NCBI GenBank assembly: GCA_023150475.1
Contig: JAKLKU010000017.1
Span: 1 to 64,000 of the forward strand
DNA length: 64,000 nucleotides
DNA from: Planctomycetota bacterium
GTDB taxonomy: Bacteria > Planctomycetota > UBA1135 > GCA-002686595
Reading direction: 5' to 3'
Shown here: piece after piece, positions 46,165 to 55,517 of the stretch
Position numbering within the stretch: position 1 is the first letter of the stretch
Layout: every line of letters begins with the position of its first letter
Program-made: the position numbers and the translations under genes
The notes under the pieces: model-generated
The model's input: only the letters and a program-made list of their open reading frames with translations
Databases searched by the model: none
Told to the model about the DNA's origin: nothing

Positions 46165-47303
46165 CAGGCGCTCCTCAACGAGACGACGATCGGCGCGCGC
46201 GCGGAGCGTATGGCCGGGATCAACCCGGCGGCCACGCCGCACGCGGCGGCGACGCCGAACCCGAGCAACACCAGCGTCGGCGACGTCGCGAACTCGACCG
46301 TGACGCCTTCCGCGCCGATCGACACTCGCGCGAAGCGCACGACGAGCCACGCGATCGTGAGCCCGAGCGCGCCGCCGGAGAGCGCCAGCGCGAGCGCTTC
46401 GACGACGACGAGGCCGGCGACGTGCGTCGCTCGGTATCCGAGCGTGCGGAACACGCCGAACTCCTTCACGCGCTCTTGGACGCTCATCAACACCGTGTTG
46501 CCGACCAACACGAGCACGACGAGCACGCATGCGAAGCCGAGCACCCGCGCGAAGCCGAGGATCTCGGACAAGTCGCGCGTCGCGCTCTGCAGGAACAGGA
46601 TCTTCGCGCGCGTGTCGGTCGGCTGTTCCGCGGTGCGGAAGAGCTCGTCGATCTCGCGCGCGATCGACTCCGCGCGGCCCGCGTCGTCGACCTTGACCTC
46701 GAACTGCGTCACGGTGCCGAGCTTGTTGACGGGGCCCGCTCGCTGCAGGAACTCGAGGTGCGTCAGGATCACGCCTTCTTCGACGGGTTCGTCGCTCTCG
46801 AAGATGCCGGCGACCTTCACTTGGATGTTGCCGAAGCGGAAGTTCTCGCCGACCGTCACGCCTTTGCGCTCGGCGAACGCGCGGCCGACGAGCGCAGCGT
46901 CCTTCTCGCGGACGAAGCGTTGCGCGTCGCCGTCGGTCACCGCGATGCCGCGCGTCGCGAGCAACCGGTCCGCCGGCGCACCTTGGAACGCGACGAGATC
47001 GAGGCTCGCGCGGCAGTTGTTCAAGTAGACCTTGACCGGCAAGACGCTCGCCACGCCGTCGAGTTTCGCGATCCGTTCGCCGTACCATTCGGGCAGGAAC
47101 GAGGTCTGCGGGCAGTAGCGGTTCTGGCGATAGACGACCAGCGTCCTCGCGGCTTCCGAACCCGAGAGCGCGCGGTCCAGACCGGCGCTCAGGCTCTCGA
47201 CCAACACGAAGAGCAGCATCGCCGACGCGACGCCGAACACGGTCAGCACCGTGCGCATCGGCCGACGCGTCAAGTTCTTGCGGACGAGCGACGCGAGTTT
47301 CAT
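46164..47303 (-). CDS. ABC transporter permease (MacB/FtsX-type)
   Basis: 379 aa from ATG 47303, overlapping the ATPase stop by three bases. The N-terminus (MKLASLVRKNLTRRPMRTVLTVFGVASAML) is typical. The periplasmic region (about 55-255) contains a Cys pair (RYCPQTSF, NNCRASLD), possibly a disulfide. The C-terminal membrane region has VLMSVQERVKEFGVFRTLGYR, the FtsX coupling helix. It differs from the downstream permease in sequence, so the transporter is probably a heterodimer. Confidence 0.87.
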   Translation of the reverse strand: MKLASLVRKNLTRRPMRTVLTVFGVASAMLLFVLVESLSAGLDRALSGSEAARTLVVYRQNRYCPQTSFLPEWYGERIAKLDGVASVLPVKVYLNNCRASLDLVAFQGAPADRLLATRGIAVTDGDAQRFVREKDAALVGRAFAERKGVTVGENFRFGNIQVKVAGIFESDEPVEEGVILTHLEFLQRAGPVNKLGTVTQFEVKVDDAGRAESIAREIDELFRTAEQPTDTRAKILFLQSATRDLSEILGFARVLGFACVLVVLVLVGNTVLMSVQERVKEFGVFRTLGYRATHVAGLVVVEALALALSGGALGLTIAWLVVRFARVSIGAEGVTVEFATSPTLVLLGFGVAAACGVAAGLIPAIRSARAPIVVSLRSA

Positions 47304-47983
47304 CGCACGGCCTCTTCGAGGAGTTCGCCTTTGTCGAGCACCATTCGCCGCGTCCCGAAACGCGCCGCGCGCGGATCGTGCGTGACCATCACGATCGTCT
47401 TCCTGCGTTCGCGGTGCAGACGCGAGAGCAGCTCGAGCACGCCTTCGGCCGACTCGTGGTCCAAGTTGCCGGTCGGTTCGTCGGCGACGAGGATCTCGGG
47501 ATCGGCGACGAGCGCGCGCGCGATCGCGACGCGCTGTTCCTGGCCGCCGGAGAGTTGTTTCGGCAAGTGCGTCGCCCGATCGGCGAGTCCGACCGCTTCC
47601 AACGCGACGGCGACGCGTTGGTGCCGTTCGTTCGCGGAGAGGCCGAACAGGAAGAGCGGCAGCTCGACGTTCTCGTACGCCGTCAACACCGGCACGAGGT
47701 TCGCTTGCTGGAAGACGTAGCCGACGTGTTCGGCGCGCCAATCCGAGAGCTTCGAGTCCTTCGCCGTCGCGAGTTCGACCGCACCGACGCGGATCGAACC
47801 GCGGTCGGGCCGGTCGATGCCGGCGATCAGGTTGAGCAACGTCGTCTTGCCGGAACCCGACGGGCCGAGCAACACGAAGAAGTCGCCTGCTTCGACCGAG
47901 AGCGACACGTTCGCGAGCGGAGTGACGACGTGCTCGCCCTTCTTGTACGTCTTGGTGACGTCGAGGAGTTCGATCAGGGCCAT
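47300..47983 (-). CDS. ABC transporter ATP-binding protein (LolD/MacB ATPase type)
   Basis: 227 aa from ATG 47983, one base after the fusion-protein stop. Walker A GPSGSGKT (40-47), Q-loop FQQANLVPVL, signature LSGGQ (144-148), Walker B ILVADEPTGNLD (Asp168-Glu169 at its end), H-loop VTHDPR. DEPTGNLD is characteristic of the LolD/MacB/FtsE subgroup. Powers the two permeases encoded directly downstream. Confidence 0.95.
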   Translation of the reverse strand: MALIELLDVTKTYKKGEHVVTPLANVSLSVEAGDFFVLLGPSGSGKTTLLNLIAGIDRPDRGSIRVGAVELATAKDSKLSDWRAEHVGYVFQQANLVPVLTAYENVELPLFLFGLSANERHQRVAVALEAVGLADRATHLPKQLSGGQEQRVAIARALVADPEILVADEPTGNLDHESAEGVLELLSRLHRERRKTIVMVTHDPRAARFGTRRMVLDKGELLEEAVR

Positions 47984-47984
47984 G

Positions 47985-49511
47985 TCAGCGCTCCTGCACG
48001 GCGAGCCGTGCGCCTTCGACGAGGGTGCCGCGGCCTTCGTCGATCAACTTGTCGGAGAGGTTCAGACCGCGCAGCACTTCGACCCACTCGCCGGCTTCGC
48101 CGCCGAGTTCGATCGAGCGCTTCGTCGCGTGACCGCTCGCCGCGTCGACGACCCAGATCGAGCCGTTCTCGACGAGGCGTTTCGGCACGAGCACGCGCTC
48201 GCCGTTCGCCGCGGAGCCGTTCGTGTCGCCCGCGGCCGTCGCGGAGGACTCCGCGGAACCGGACGTACCGAAGAAGCGCACCTGGCAGAGCATCTCGGGC
48301 CGCAGCAGCTCGTCGGGTTCGAGCACGCGCACGTGGACCTGCAGCGTCACTTTCTGGATGTCCGCGCGGTGCACGATCCGCAGCACTTCTCCTGCGTAGG
48401 GCCGACCGGAGCGCGACTCCGCCAGGATCTCCGCGCGTTGACCGACCGCGACTTTCGCCACGTCGCCTTGCGGGACGTCGACCCGCACGCGCACGGAGCC
48501 GGGGTCGTAGAGCGCGACGACGTTGGCGCGTTCGCCTTCGAGCACCGCGCCGGGCGCGACGAGCCGTTCGAGCACGACGCCGTTCGTCGGCGCGGGGATC
48601 ACCGTCCGCGCGAGCGCGAGTTCGGCGCGCGCGAGTTCGACTTTCGCCGCGGCGACGTCCGCCCGGGCCACGGCGATCGGCGCGCGCGCGGACTCGAGCC
48701 AGACCGGATCGTCGAAGCGCAGCTGCGCGTCCTCCGTCGCGCGCCGTTCGCGCGCCGCGGCGGTCTTCGCTTCCGCCGCTGCGGCGCGCGCCTCGGCGTC
48801 GGCGACTTCGACGGCCGCACGGGCGGCTTCGAGCCGAGCGCGCGCGAGCGAGAGTTGGCGCGGCCCCGACGCGTTCGCACGAGCGAGCTCCTCTTCGACG
48901 GCGAGGGCTTCTTCGGCGACCGTCACTTCCGCGCCGGCGCGTTTCGCGGCGGCGGCGAGTTTCTCGGCCGCTGCGGACTTGCCTGCGAGTTCCTCGGCGG
49001 CGACGGCGGACGCTTCGCGGATCGCGAACGTCGCCGTGGCCGTGTTCACGTGCTCTTCCTGCGTCGCGCGCGCGAGTTCGGCCTCCTTGAGCGCGAGCGT
49101 CGCGGCCGCGGCGTCGCGTGCGAGCCGCGCCTCGTCGTCGACGAGTCTGACGAGCGGTTCGCCGGCGGCGACGTGTTGCGCTTCGCGCACCAGGACTTCG
49201 GCGACCACGCCCGGGACGAGCGCCGTCGCGAAGTGGGGGAACGGATCGGGCTCGATCCACCCGGCCGCCTGCAGCGCGACCGTCGTCGGGCTCGAGTTCG
49301 CGCCGGAACTCGTCGCGGGTTTCGGACGCACGAGCGTGACCGTCGTCGCGCCGCGCCAGAAATCGCCGAGCGTGCTCGCGACGAGCAGTCCGAAACCGAC
49401 CAGCAAGGCGAGTGCGACCCAGAGCCCGAGCCGGCGCCGCGGCGGCCGCTCGAGCGGTTGTTTCTCCCTCGCGAGCAGCGCGAGGTCGACGTCCGAACGC
49501 ACGGCGGTCAC
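47985..49511 (-). CDS. periplasmic membrane-fusion protein (HlyD/MacA-type)
   Basis: 508 aa from GTG 49511, overlapping the outer-membrane gene by four bases. One membrane segment ([19 protein letters not shown], about 28-46), then a split lipoyl/barrel-sandwich domain ([31 protein letters not shown] ... [22 protein letters not shown]). Between the halves lies a long Ala/Glu-rich coiled-coil hairpin (about 120-300). The beta-barrel part includes [23 protein letters not shown], and [16 protein letters not shown] follows. Bridges the inner-membrane ABC pair to the TolC-like protein. Confidence 0.92.
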   Translation of the reverse strand: MTAVRSDVDLALLAREKQPLERPPRRRLGLWVALALLVGFGLLVASTLGDFWRGATTVTLVRPKPATSSGANSSPTTVALQAAGWIEPDPFPHFATALVPGVVAEVLVREAQHVAAGEPLVRLVDDEARLARDAAAATLALKEAELARATQEEHVNTATATFAIREASAVAAEELAGKSAAAEKLAAAAKRAGAEVTVAEEALAVEEELARANASGPRQLSLARARLEAARAAVEVADAEARAAAAEAKTAAARERRATEDAQLRFDDPVWLESARAPIAVARADVAAAKVELARAELALARTVIPAPTNGVVLERLVAPGAVLEGERANVVALYDPGSVRVRVDVPQGDVAKVAVGQRAEILAESRSGRPYAGEVLRIVHRADIQKVTLQVHVRVLEPDELLRPEMLCQVRFFGTSGSAESSATAAGDTNGSAANGERVLVPKRLVENGSIWVVDAASGHATKRSIELGGEAGEWVEVLRGLNLSDKLIDEGRGTLVEGARLAVQER

Positions 49512-51049
49512 GGCTGCACCTCCGCCGGGTTGGCCGCGGGGGCGTTGGCGCCGTCCGGGCTCGGCGCTGGGCGCGTCACAGGTCGCGCTCCGGAGGCTCG
49601 GCGGAACTCGAGCGCAGCGAGCGCGAGCTCGGCGTCGTGTTCGTGCACCATCTTCAGCGCTCGCACGCGTTCGCCGAGCATTCCGCTCGCTTCGGCGAGC
49701 GCCTCGACGTCGTTCAGGAACCGTGCTTGGGCCGCCAACCAGCTCGAACGCGAATCCGCGTCGAGTCCGGCGAGCTCGCGCCCGTGCACGGCGTGCGCGG
49801 CGCGCCACTCGGCGGCCGCGGTGCGCGCGCGGGCGACGGCGGCGAGCAACTCCGCTTCGACCGCTTCGCGCATCTCCTCGCATTCCTGGCGCGCGGCCGC
49901 GATGCGGCCGTCGCGAGCGCCGGGCCACGCAAGGGCCGCGTCGAGCATCGGGCCCGCGAGCACGCTCTCCGGCGTGAACATCGACTTCACTCCGAGTCGG
50001 AACTCGGGGATGCGCTCGGCGAGCACGGAATCGAGCTTCGCCTCGGCGAGCGTGCAGCGCACGCGCATCGCCCGCACCTCGGGTCTCGAGTCCCACAGCT
50101 CGGCGGCGCTGGGCTCGGTCACGGTCGTGATTGGGTCGGCCTCTCCATCGCCGAGCGGGGCCGCGACGGCTTGCGCTCGAGCGTTCGGCGGCGATTCCGC
50201 GAGCAGCCGAAGCAGCCACTCGTCCGCCGCAGCATCGAGCGAGTCGCTCTCGATCGGCACGCCGGCGGCGAGTGCGAGTGCCTCGCGCGCGGCGGCGACC
50301 CGCGCGTGGAGGTTCGCCCGTTCGGTCGCGAGCATCGCGTCTTGGGCGCGCGCTCCGTCGAGCTCTGCAGCGGGCACGAACCGGCTCGTGGCGAGGATCT
50401 CGCGTCGGCGCACCAGCGGTTCGTTCTCGGTCGCGAGTTCGTCGAGCGCGGCGAGCAGGCGACGGCGCGTCACGAGTTCGACGCGTGCGCGGTCGACGTC
50501 GATCCACGCGTTCCAGACGCGCGTTTCGTACTCGGCGTACGCCAGGCGAGCTTCTTCGGTCGCCAACGCGCGCGCGGCGCGAGCCACGCCCAGCCCGAAC
50601 ACTCCGAGCACGTCGAACGTCGCGCGCAACTCGCTTTCGCGTTCGCCGTCGCCGGCGATCGAGTCGCCTTCCAAGGCGAGCGGTTCGGGCGCGCCTTCGC
50701 TGTCGATGAGCGCACGCGCTGCGAGGAAGCGCCTGCGCGCCTCGCGCACGCCTTGGTTCCAAGCGAGTGCGCTCGCGTGCCAATACTCCTCGCGGCGTGG
50801 ATCGCGCCGCAGCGCGTCGTCCGGCCACGCGAGCGAGAGCGGAGCGAGTTCGGCGAGCTCGAGCGCGCGTTCGAGCTCGTCCGGCGTCGACGCACGCGCG
50901 TCGAGCTCGTGCAGGACGGCGTCGAAATGCGGCTCGTGATACTTCGGCGCCGCACAGGCCGAGAGCGAGAGCAGAGCGAGGAAACTTCCGGCTCGGCGAG
51001 CCGGGTCGCGCGCCTCGCGCACGCGACGATCTCGAATGGACACGAACAT
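49508..51049 (-). CDS. TolC-family outer-membrane lipoprotein
   Basis: 513 aa from ATG 51049. The signal ends in [10 protein letters not shown], a lipobox, so it is lipid-anchored like OprM. Two long helical repeats typical of TolC hairpins are visible (about 155-255: [37 protein letters not shown]; and about 330-470, with [22 protein letters not shown]). First clearly started gene of the operon leading to the fusion protein, ATPase and permeases. Confidence 0.85.
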   Translation of the reverse strand: MFVSIRDRRVREARDPARRAGSFLALLSLSACAAPKYHEPHFDAVLHELDARASTPDELERALELAELAPLSLAWPDDALRRDPRREEYWHASALAWNQGVREARRRFLAARALIDSEGAPEPLALEGDSIAGDGERESELRATFDVLGVFGLGVARAARALATEEARLAYAEYETRVWNAWIDVDRARVELVTRRRLLAALDELATENEPLVRRREILATSRFVPAAELDGARAQDAMLATERANLHARVAAAREALALAAGVPIESDSLDAAADEWLLRLLAESPPNARAQAVAAPLGDGEADPITTVTEPSAAELWDSRPEVRAMRVRCTLAEAKLDSVLAERIPEFRLGVKSMFTPESVLAGPMLDAALAWPGARDGRIAAARQECEEMREAVEAELLAAVARARTAAAEWRAAHAVHGRELAGLDADSRSSWLAAQARFLNDVEALAEASGMLGERVRALKMVHEHDAELALAALEFRRASGARPVTRPAPSPDGANAPAANPAEVQP

Positions 51050-51144
51050 GACGACTCCGCGACGAAGGAAAGCGGCGGAACGAGCACGCGCTCGCTTCCG
51101 GGGCGAGCAAGCGCTCGCCAGGCCCTACACGTCCGGAGTCGTTT

Positions 51145-51492
51145 CTAGATCCGCAGCGGAACGGCGGCCGCGGCTCGAGGCGGCGCGTGGCTGGTCGTCG
51201 GGCGTAGGGCCGCGCGGCGCGGCGCGGCTTCGAAGAGCGCGATCGCAAAGCTCTTCGGCAGAGGCAGCAGCAGCGCCGGGTCGAGCGTGTCGTGTTGGTT
51301 CGACGGCGCGCGCGTCGCCGGAGCATCCGGCGTGGAGAGGTCGCGGCAACTCGCGCACGGCGCGTGCGCTTCGACCGGAGTCTCGCCGTCCTGGTCGGCG
51401 CTCGGCGCTTCGCAGCAGCACGAGCGTTGCTGCACGGCGCAGCAGCTTTCGTCGAGGCTCGCCGCGACCATTTCGTCGCAGAGGCAGAGCAC
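51145..51492 (-). CDS. Cys-rich small secreted protein at the head of the export operon (start uncertain)
   Basis: 115 aa from GTG 51492, but the frame stays open to 51588 and the upstream codons translate to [16 protein letters not shown], an evident signal peptide. No ATG, GTG or TTG exists between the in-frame TAG (51589-51591) and that signal; a CTG (51535-51540) or a sequencing frameshift would be needed. The mature part is cysteine-rich: [27 protein letters not shown]. This suggests metal or disulfide chemistry. It precedes the TolC-like gene by about 96 bases and is likely cotranscribed. Function unknown. Confidence 0.55.
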   Translation of the reverse strand: MLCLCDEMVAASLDESCCAVQQRSCCCEAPSADQDGETPVEAHAPCASCRDLSTPDAPATRAPSNQHDTLDPALLLPLPKSFAIALFEAAPRRAALRPTTSHAPPRAAAAVPLRI

Positions 51493-51676
51493 GCCGCTGT
51501 ACCCGCTCGGCGCGAGCAGCGCGGGCAGGCAGAGCAGCAGGACGAGGAAGCGGCGGAGGTCCCTGGACGTCTCGGAAGGCGGGTGACGCTACCTCTTCGG
51601 TCGAAGCGGCGTCAATCCGCGAGGGGGCATACGCGATCCGGGGCCTCGCCGTGAGCTCGGCGGCGCGGATTCGGGC

Positions 51677-53074
51677 TCACTCGGAAGTCTCTTCGGTCTT
51701 GGGCGGCACTTTGGTCGGGAAGCCGTTCTCGCGGTAGGCCCGTGCCAGGATCGTCATCGGGTGCATCGGTTTCTTTCCGGCGTGCTGCGCGAACTGCAGC
51801 GCCGCGAGCGGGCAGTCGGTCGCCCACAACTCCGCTTCGGCGGCCTGCATCCCTTCGAACGCGTTCTTGCCGACGCGCTGCGACACTTCGAACCCTTCGA
51901 CCTTCATCGCGTACGTGCCGTCGTGGCCGCAACATTCCATCGCCGTCTTCGGGACGACGCCCGGGATCTTGCGCAGGAGATCGCGGCCCTTGAAGCCGAC
52001 GGCTTGCGCGCGCAAGTGACACGGCGCGTGGTACGCGACCGGGCCGTTCGGCGTGCTCTTGAAGTCGGTGTTGAAGCGCGGCTCCTCGCGGATCGACCAG
52101 AGGTACTCGCTCGGATCGCGCACCGCGCGCGCCAGTTTTTCGGCGCGTTCCTTGTCCTCGGTCGCGACGAGCTCGGGGTACTCGCGGCGCAGCATCATCG
52201 AGCACGTCGGGTTGATGACGAGCACCTTCGAGCCCGACTCGACGTGCGGCAGCAGCCGCTCGAGGTTCGCTTTCGCGTGTTTGCGCAGCGTGTCGAGGTC
52301 GCCGTGCTCCCACGCCGGCATGCCGCAACACTGGAGTCCGCGCACGCAGCGCACTTCGACTTGGTTCTTCTCGAGCACTTCGACCGTGTCGCGACCGATC
52401 TCGGGCTCGTTGTTCTGCACGTAACACGTCGGGAAGAGCACTGTCTCCGCGCCAGTCTCCTCGCTGACGAGTCCGCGCTCGTCCGCCCAACGTTCGAACG
52501 TCGTCGGCGCGAAGTCCGGCAGCAGCTTGTCGCGGTGCACGCCGAGCGTCTTCTCCATGAACCAGCGGTGCAGCGCGACGCGGTTCAGCTTGTTCGCGAG
52601 GCCGAACGATAGCCGCGCCATCTCGCCTGCGAGGTCGGGATCGCCGAGCACTCGGTCGCGCAGCTTGACGCCGTGTCGTTTGACGCGGACCGCTTGATAG
52701 CGGTGCACGAGCTTCGGGAAGTCGAGCATGAACTCGTGCTTGTCGCGCGGCGTGTACGGGCACTGGACCTCGCAGAGCTTGCACTGGAAGCACGCGTCCA
52801 TGACGCGGTTCGTGTCGTCGTGCGAGAGTCGCGTGACGTCGCCCTCGTACTGCTTGTCGATCAAGTCGAAGAGCGTCGGGAAGCTGTCGCAGTACTTGAA
52901 GCACATGCGGCAGCCGTGACAGATCTCGAAGGCCCGCGTCACTTCCTTCGCGAGCAGCTCGACCTGCCAGTACTTCGGGTCGTTCGGGTCGTAGGTGAGC
53001 CCGTCGGTCGGCGCGAACGAGATCGGCGCGTGAGAGGCGGGGGCGATGGACGGCGCGTCGTGGGATTCGCTCAT
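51677..53074 (-). CDS. Fe-S oxidoreductase (GlpC/HdrD-like)
   Basis: 465 aa from ATG 53074. Two [4Fe-4S] ferredoxin motifs: C52-x2-C55-x2-C58-x3-C62 ([12 protein letters not shown]) and C95-x2-C98-x2-C101-x3-C105 ([12 protein letters not shown]). Two CCG-type domains follow: [14 protein letters not shown] and [14 protein letters not shown], with [11 protein letters not shown] and [10 protein letters not shown]. This is the architecture of glycerol-3-phosphate dehydrogenase subunit C and heterodisulfide reductase subunits. It lies behind the rubrerythrin gene, from which a terminator-like hairpin separates it. A role in passing electrons to the peroxide-reducing rubrerythrin is plausible. Confidence 0.88.
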   Translation of the reverse strand: MSESHDAPSIAPASHAPISFAPTDGLTYDPNDPKYWQVELLAKEVTRAFEICHGCRMCFKYCDSFPTLFDLIDKQYEGDVTRLSHDDTNRVMDACFQCKLCEVQCPYTPRDKHEFMLDFPKLVHRYQAVRVKRHGVKLRDRVLGDPDLAGEMARLSFGLANKLNRVALHRWFMEKTLGVHRDKLLPDFAPTTFERWADERGLVSEETGAETVLFPTCYVQNNEPEIGRDTVEVLEKNQVEVRCVRGLQCCGMPAWEHGDLDTLRKHAKANLERLLPHVESGSKVLVINPTCSMMLRREYPELVATEDKERAEKLARAVRDPSEYLWSIREEPRFNTDFKSTPNGPVAYHAPCHLRAQAVGFKGRDLLRKIPGVVPKTAMECCGHDGTYAMKVEGFEVSQRVGKNAFEGMQAAEAELWATDCPLAALQFAQHAGKKPMHPMTILARAYRENGFPTKVPPKTEETSE

Positions 53075-53140
53075 GGCGCTCTGGTGCAAGGGAGGGACGA
53101 GCAGGACGGCGGGACGAGCGGGAGGTCGGGCCAGACCTAG

Positions 53141-53181
53141 AAAACAGAAGCCGGCGCCCCGTAGCAAGACGAGACGCCGGC
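53141..53181 (-). terminator. Rho-independent-type terminator after rubrerythrin
   Basis: Arms GCCGGCG (53150-53156) and CGCCGGC (53175-53181) pair over 7 bp with an 18-base loop. On the minus strand the stem is followed by TTCTGTTTT (53149 down to 53141). It lies 33 bases past the rubrerythrin stop. Some read-through into the Fe-S gene is possible. Confidence 0.6.
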
Positions 53182-53213
53182 CGAGGGAGAGAGAGTGAGC
53201 GGTCTCTGGGCGA

Positions 53214-53636
53214 TCAGCTGATGCTCTTCAACATCGCGGTGAACTTGCCCGCGTGCGCTTTCTCGGCTTTGGCCAACGTCTCGAACCAGTCGGCGATTTC
53301 GGTGAAGCCTTCCTCGCGCGCGGTCTTGGCCATGCCCGGGTACATGTCGGTGTACTCGTGGGTCTCGCCCGCGACCGAAGCCTTGAGGTTCGACGCCGTG
53401 TCGCCGATCGGCAGGTCGGTCGCCGGATCGCCCGCCTTCTTCAGGAAGTCGAGGTGGCCGTGCGCGTGGCCGGTTTCACCCTCGGCGGTGTCGCGGAAGT
53501 TGCCGGCGACTTCCGGGTAGCCTTCGACGTCCGCGACCTTGGCGAAGTAGAGGTAGCGGCGGTTCGCCTGGCTCTCGCCGGCGAACGCGGCCTTCAGGTT
53601 GGCGTGGGTCTTCGAACCCTTGAGCTGCTTGGACAT
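53214..53636 (-). CDS. rubrerythrin without rubredoxin domain
   Basis: 140 aa from ATG 53636, with AAGGAGGAA six bases upstream. Four-helix diiron protein: Glu21 (GESQANRRY), Glu54/His57 ([10 protein letters not shown]), Glu91/Glu94 ([10 protein letters not shown]), and Glu125/His128 ([10 protein letters not shown]). The C-terminal rubredoxin domain of classical rubrerythrins is absent, so it needs an external electron donor. Reduces hydrogen peroxide. Preceded by a near-consensus sigma-54 promoter and divergent from a sigma-54 activator gene. Confidence 0.95.
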   Translation of the reverse strand: MSKQLKGSKTHANLKAAFAGESQANRRYLYFAKVADVEGYPEVAGNFRDTAEGETGHAHGHLDFLKKAGDPATDLPIGDTASNLKASVAGETHEYTDMYPGMAKTAREEGFTEIADWFETLAKAEKAHAGKFTAMLKSIS

Positions 53637-53705
53637 GCGGTTCCTCCTTGGACTTGGGGGGCGTTGCGGTGCGTTGGAATGGGGGTCGAAAGGGCCCCGA
53701 GAATG

Positions 53706-53720
53706 GCAGAATTCGTGCCA
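53706..53720 (-). promoter_or_regulatory. sigma-54 (-24/-12) promoter for rubrerythrin
   Basis: Minus strand reads TGGCACGAATTCTGC: the -24 GG and -12 GC are separated by exactly 10 bases, matching TGGCACG-N4-TTGC at all but one position. The implied start site is near 53694, giving a leader of about 58 bases before the rubrerythrin ATG and its strong RBS. Confidence 0.75.
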
Positions 53721-53822
53721 CCACGCCTCGGCGCGTGCAAGGGGCTCGCCGGCCCTACGCACCGGAAAGCGCCGCTCGGGCGTCGGCGACGTTGGCTCGA
53801 GCTCACCGGATTGGCGGTGCGG

Positions 53823-53838
53823 CACCGAAATTTCGGTG
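53823..53838. promoter_or_regulatory. perfect 16-bp palindrome, candidate enhancer/operator for the divergent sigma-54 activator
   Basis: CACCGAAATTTCGGTG is perfectly symmetric. Its centre lies about 137 bases upstream of the inferred rubrerythrin start site, a usual distance for a sigma-54 enhancer, and 39 bases before the GTG of the activator gene, so it could also autoregulate that gene. Confidence 0.65.
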
Positions 53839-53876
53839 GCCGGGCGGACGCCGAGCCACTAGAACGGCGCACCGCC

Positions 53877-55457
53877 GTGTCGTCCCGTTCCGCATCTTCC
53901 CGCGCCTCGGGCGTCGTCGCGCCGCGGTCGGTGATCGACCTGACCCGCGACCTGCACGAGCTCGCGTTGCTCGCCGGCGAGCCGCAGCGAGTCGACCAAC
54001 TGCTCGAACGCGCGCTCGACACGTTGCGCGACGTCATTCCGTACGACTTGGCCGCGGTGCTCGAACTCGACGGCGAGACGCTGCAGGTGCGCTGCGCGCG
54101 CGGGCCGCTCGCCGACGAGCGCGTGCGGCGCCACCGGATCGAGCTCGCGCGGTTCCCCGACCTGCGCCGCGCGCTCGAGACGCGTCGCGCGCGCACGCTC
54201 GACGAAGCCGACCACGGTTACGGCGCGGACCCTTACCACGGTCTGCTCGACCTGCCGCACGGGCACTCGTGCATGGTCGTGCCGCTCTTCGCGGGCGAAC
54301 GCACGCTCGGAGCCTTGACGTTCGATCGCACGCGCTGCGAGCGCTACGAGACGGCGTTGGTCGACCTCGCGACGATCTACGGACAGATCATCGCGCTCGC
54401 GCTGACCGCGGCCGAGTACGCCGCGTCGCTCGAACGCAACTCGCGGCAGCTCGCCGAGCAGAATCGTCTGCTCGAAGGCGAAGTGACCGGCGAACGCGAT
54501 GCGGGCGAGCTGCTGCTGCTCACGCAGAATCCGCGCATGAAGCGGCTCGCGGAGCTCGCGCGCCAAGTCGCGGCGACCGACGCGCCCGTCCTGATCACCG
54601 GACCGACCGGTTCGGGCAAGGAAGTCGTCGCGCGCGCGATCCACGGTTGGTCGAGGCGCCGCGCGCGGCCGTTCGTGAAGCTGAACTGCGCCGCGTTGCC
54701 GGAGAACCTGATCGAGAGCGAGCTCTTCGGGCACAAGCGCGGCGCGTTCAGCGGCGCGACCGAAACCCGTCCCGGTCGGTTCGCGATCGCGAACGGCGGC
54801 ACGCTCCTGCTCGACGAGATCGGCGACTTGCCGCTCGGCGCGCAAGCGAAACTCTTGCGCGTGTTGCAGGAAGGCGAGTTCGAGCCGGTCGGCTCGGACC
54901 GCACCGTGAAAGTCGACGTGCGCATCCTCGCGGCGACGCACGTCGATCTCGAACGCGCGCTCGCCGACGGGCGTTTCCGCAGCGACCTGTTCTATCGACT
55001 CGACGTCTTCCCGCTCGCCGTGCCGCCGCTCGCCGAGCGCAGGGAGGACTTGCTCTCGATCGCCGTGGAGATCCTGCGCGGGATCGCGAAGCGCACCGGT
55101 CGCGGGCCGTGGCGGCTCTCGGCGAAGAACCTCGAGCGGCTGCGCGCCTACCCGTGGCCCGGGAACGTCCGCGAGCTCGTCAACTGCCTCGAACGCGCGA
55201 CGATCCTCTCGGACGGGCCCGAACTCGCGCTCGAGCTCGAAGCAGGCGCGAACGGTCGCGAAGTCGAGCGGTCGTTGCCGCTCGTGACGCTCGCGGAGCA
55301 CGAGCGGGCGTACCTCGAGCGTGTGCTCGACCACACCGGCGGCAAGCTCTACGGCAGAGGCGGCGCCGCCGAACTCCTCGGGCTCAAACCGAGCACGCTG
55401 CAGAGCCGCATGCAAAAGCTCGGCGTCGTGCGCGCGCGGCCGAGACCCGCTCGCTAG
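53877..55457 (+). CDS. GAF-AAA+-Fis sigma-54-dependent transcriptional activator
   Basis: 526 aa from GTG 53877. N-terminal GAF sensor (about 22-178), AAA+ domain with Walker A GPTGSGKE (242-249), the sigma-54-contact loop GAFSGA (289-294; Thr of the usual GAFTGA is Ser) and Walker B LLLDEIGD (310-317). [10 protein letters not shown]-type motif is present as [12 protein letters not shown]. The C-terminal Fis-type HTH ends [27 protein letters not shown]. NorR- and FhlA-like layout without a receiver domain, so it senses a small ligand or gas directly. Divergent from rubrerythrin, the likely target. Confidence 0.93.
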   Translation: MSSRSASSRASGVVAPRSVIDLTRDLHELALLAGEPQRVDQLLERALDTLRDVIPYDLAAVLELDGETLQVRCARGPLADERVRRHRIELARFPDLRRALETRRARTLDEADHGYGADPYHGLLDLPHGHSCMVVPLFAGERTLGALTFDRTRCERYETALVDLATIYGQIIALALTAAEYAASLERNSRQLAEQNRLLEGEVTGERDAGELLLLTQNPRMKRLAELARQVAATDAPVLITGPTGSGKEVVARAIHGWSRRRARPFVKLNCAALPENLIESELFGHKRGAFSGATETRPGRFAIANGGTLLLDEIGDLPLGAQAKLLRVLQEGEFEPVGSDRTVKVDVRILAATHVDLERALADGRFRSDLFYRLDVFPLAVPPLAERREDLLSIAVEILRGIAKRTGRGPWRLSAKNLERLRAYPWPGNVRELVNCLERATILSDGPELALELEAGANGREVERSLPLVTLAEHERAYLERVLDHTGGKLYGRGGAAELLGLKPSTLQSRMQKLGVVRARPRPAR

Positions 55458-55517
55458 CTTCCTCCTTTCGCCGGCGCGCGGCCGGTGTCCTCCGTCACGC
55501 CCGCGCCCTCCACGTCG

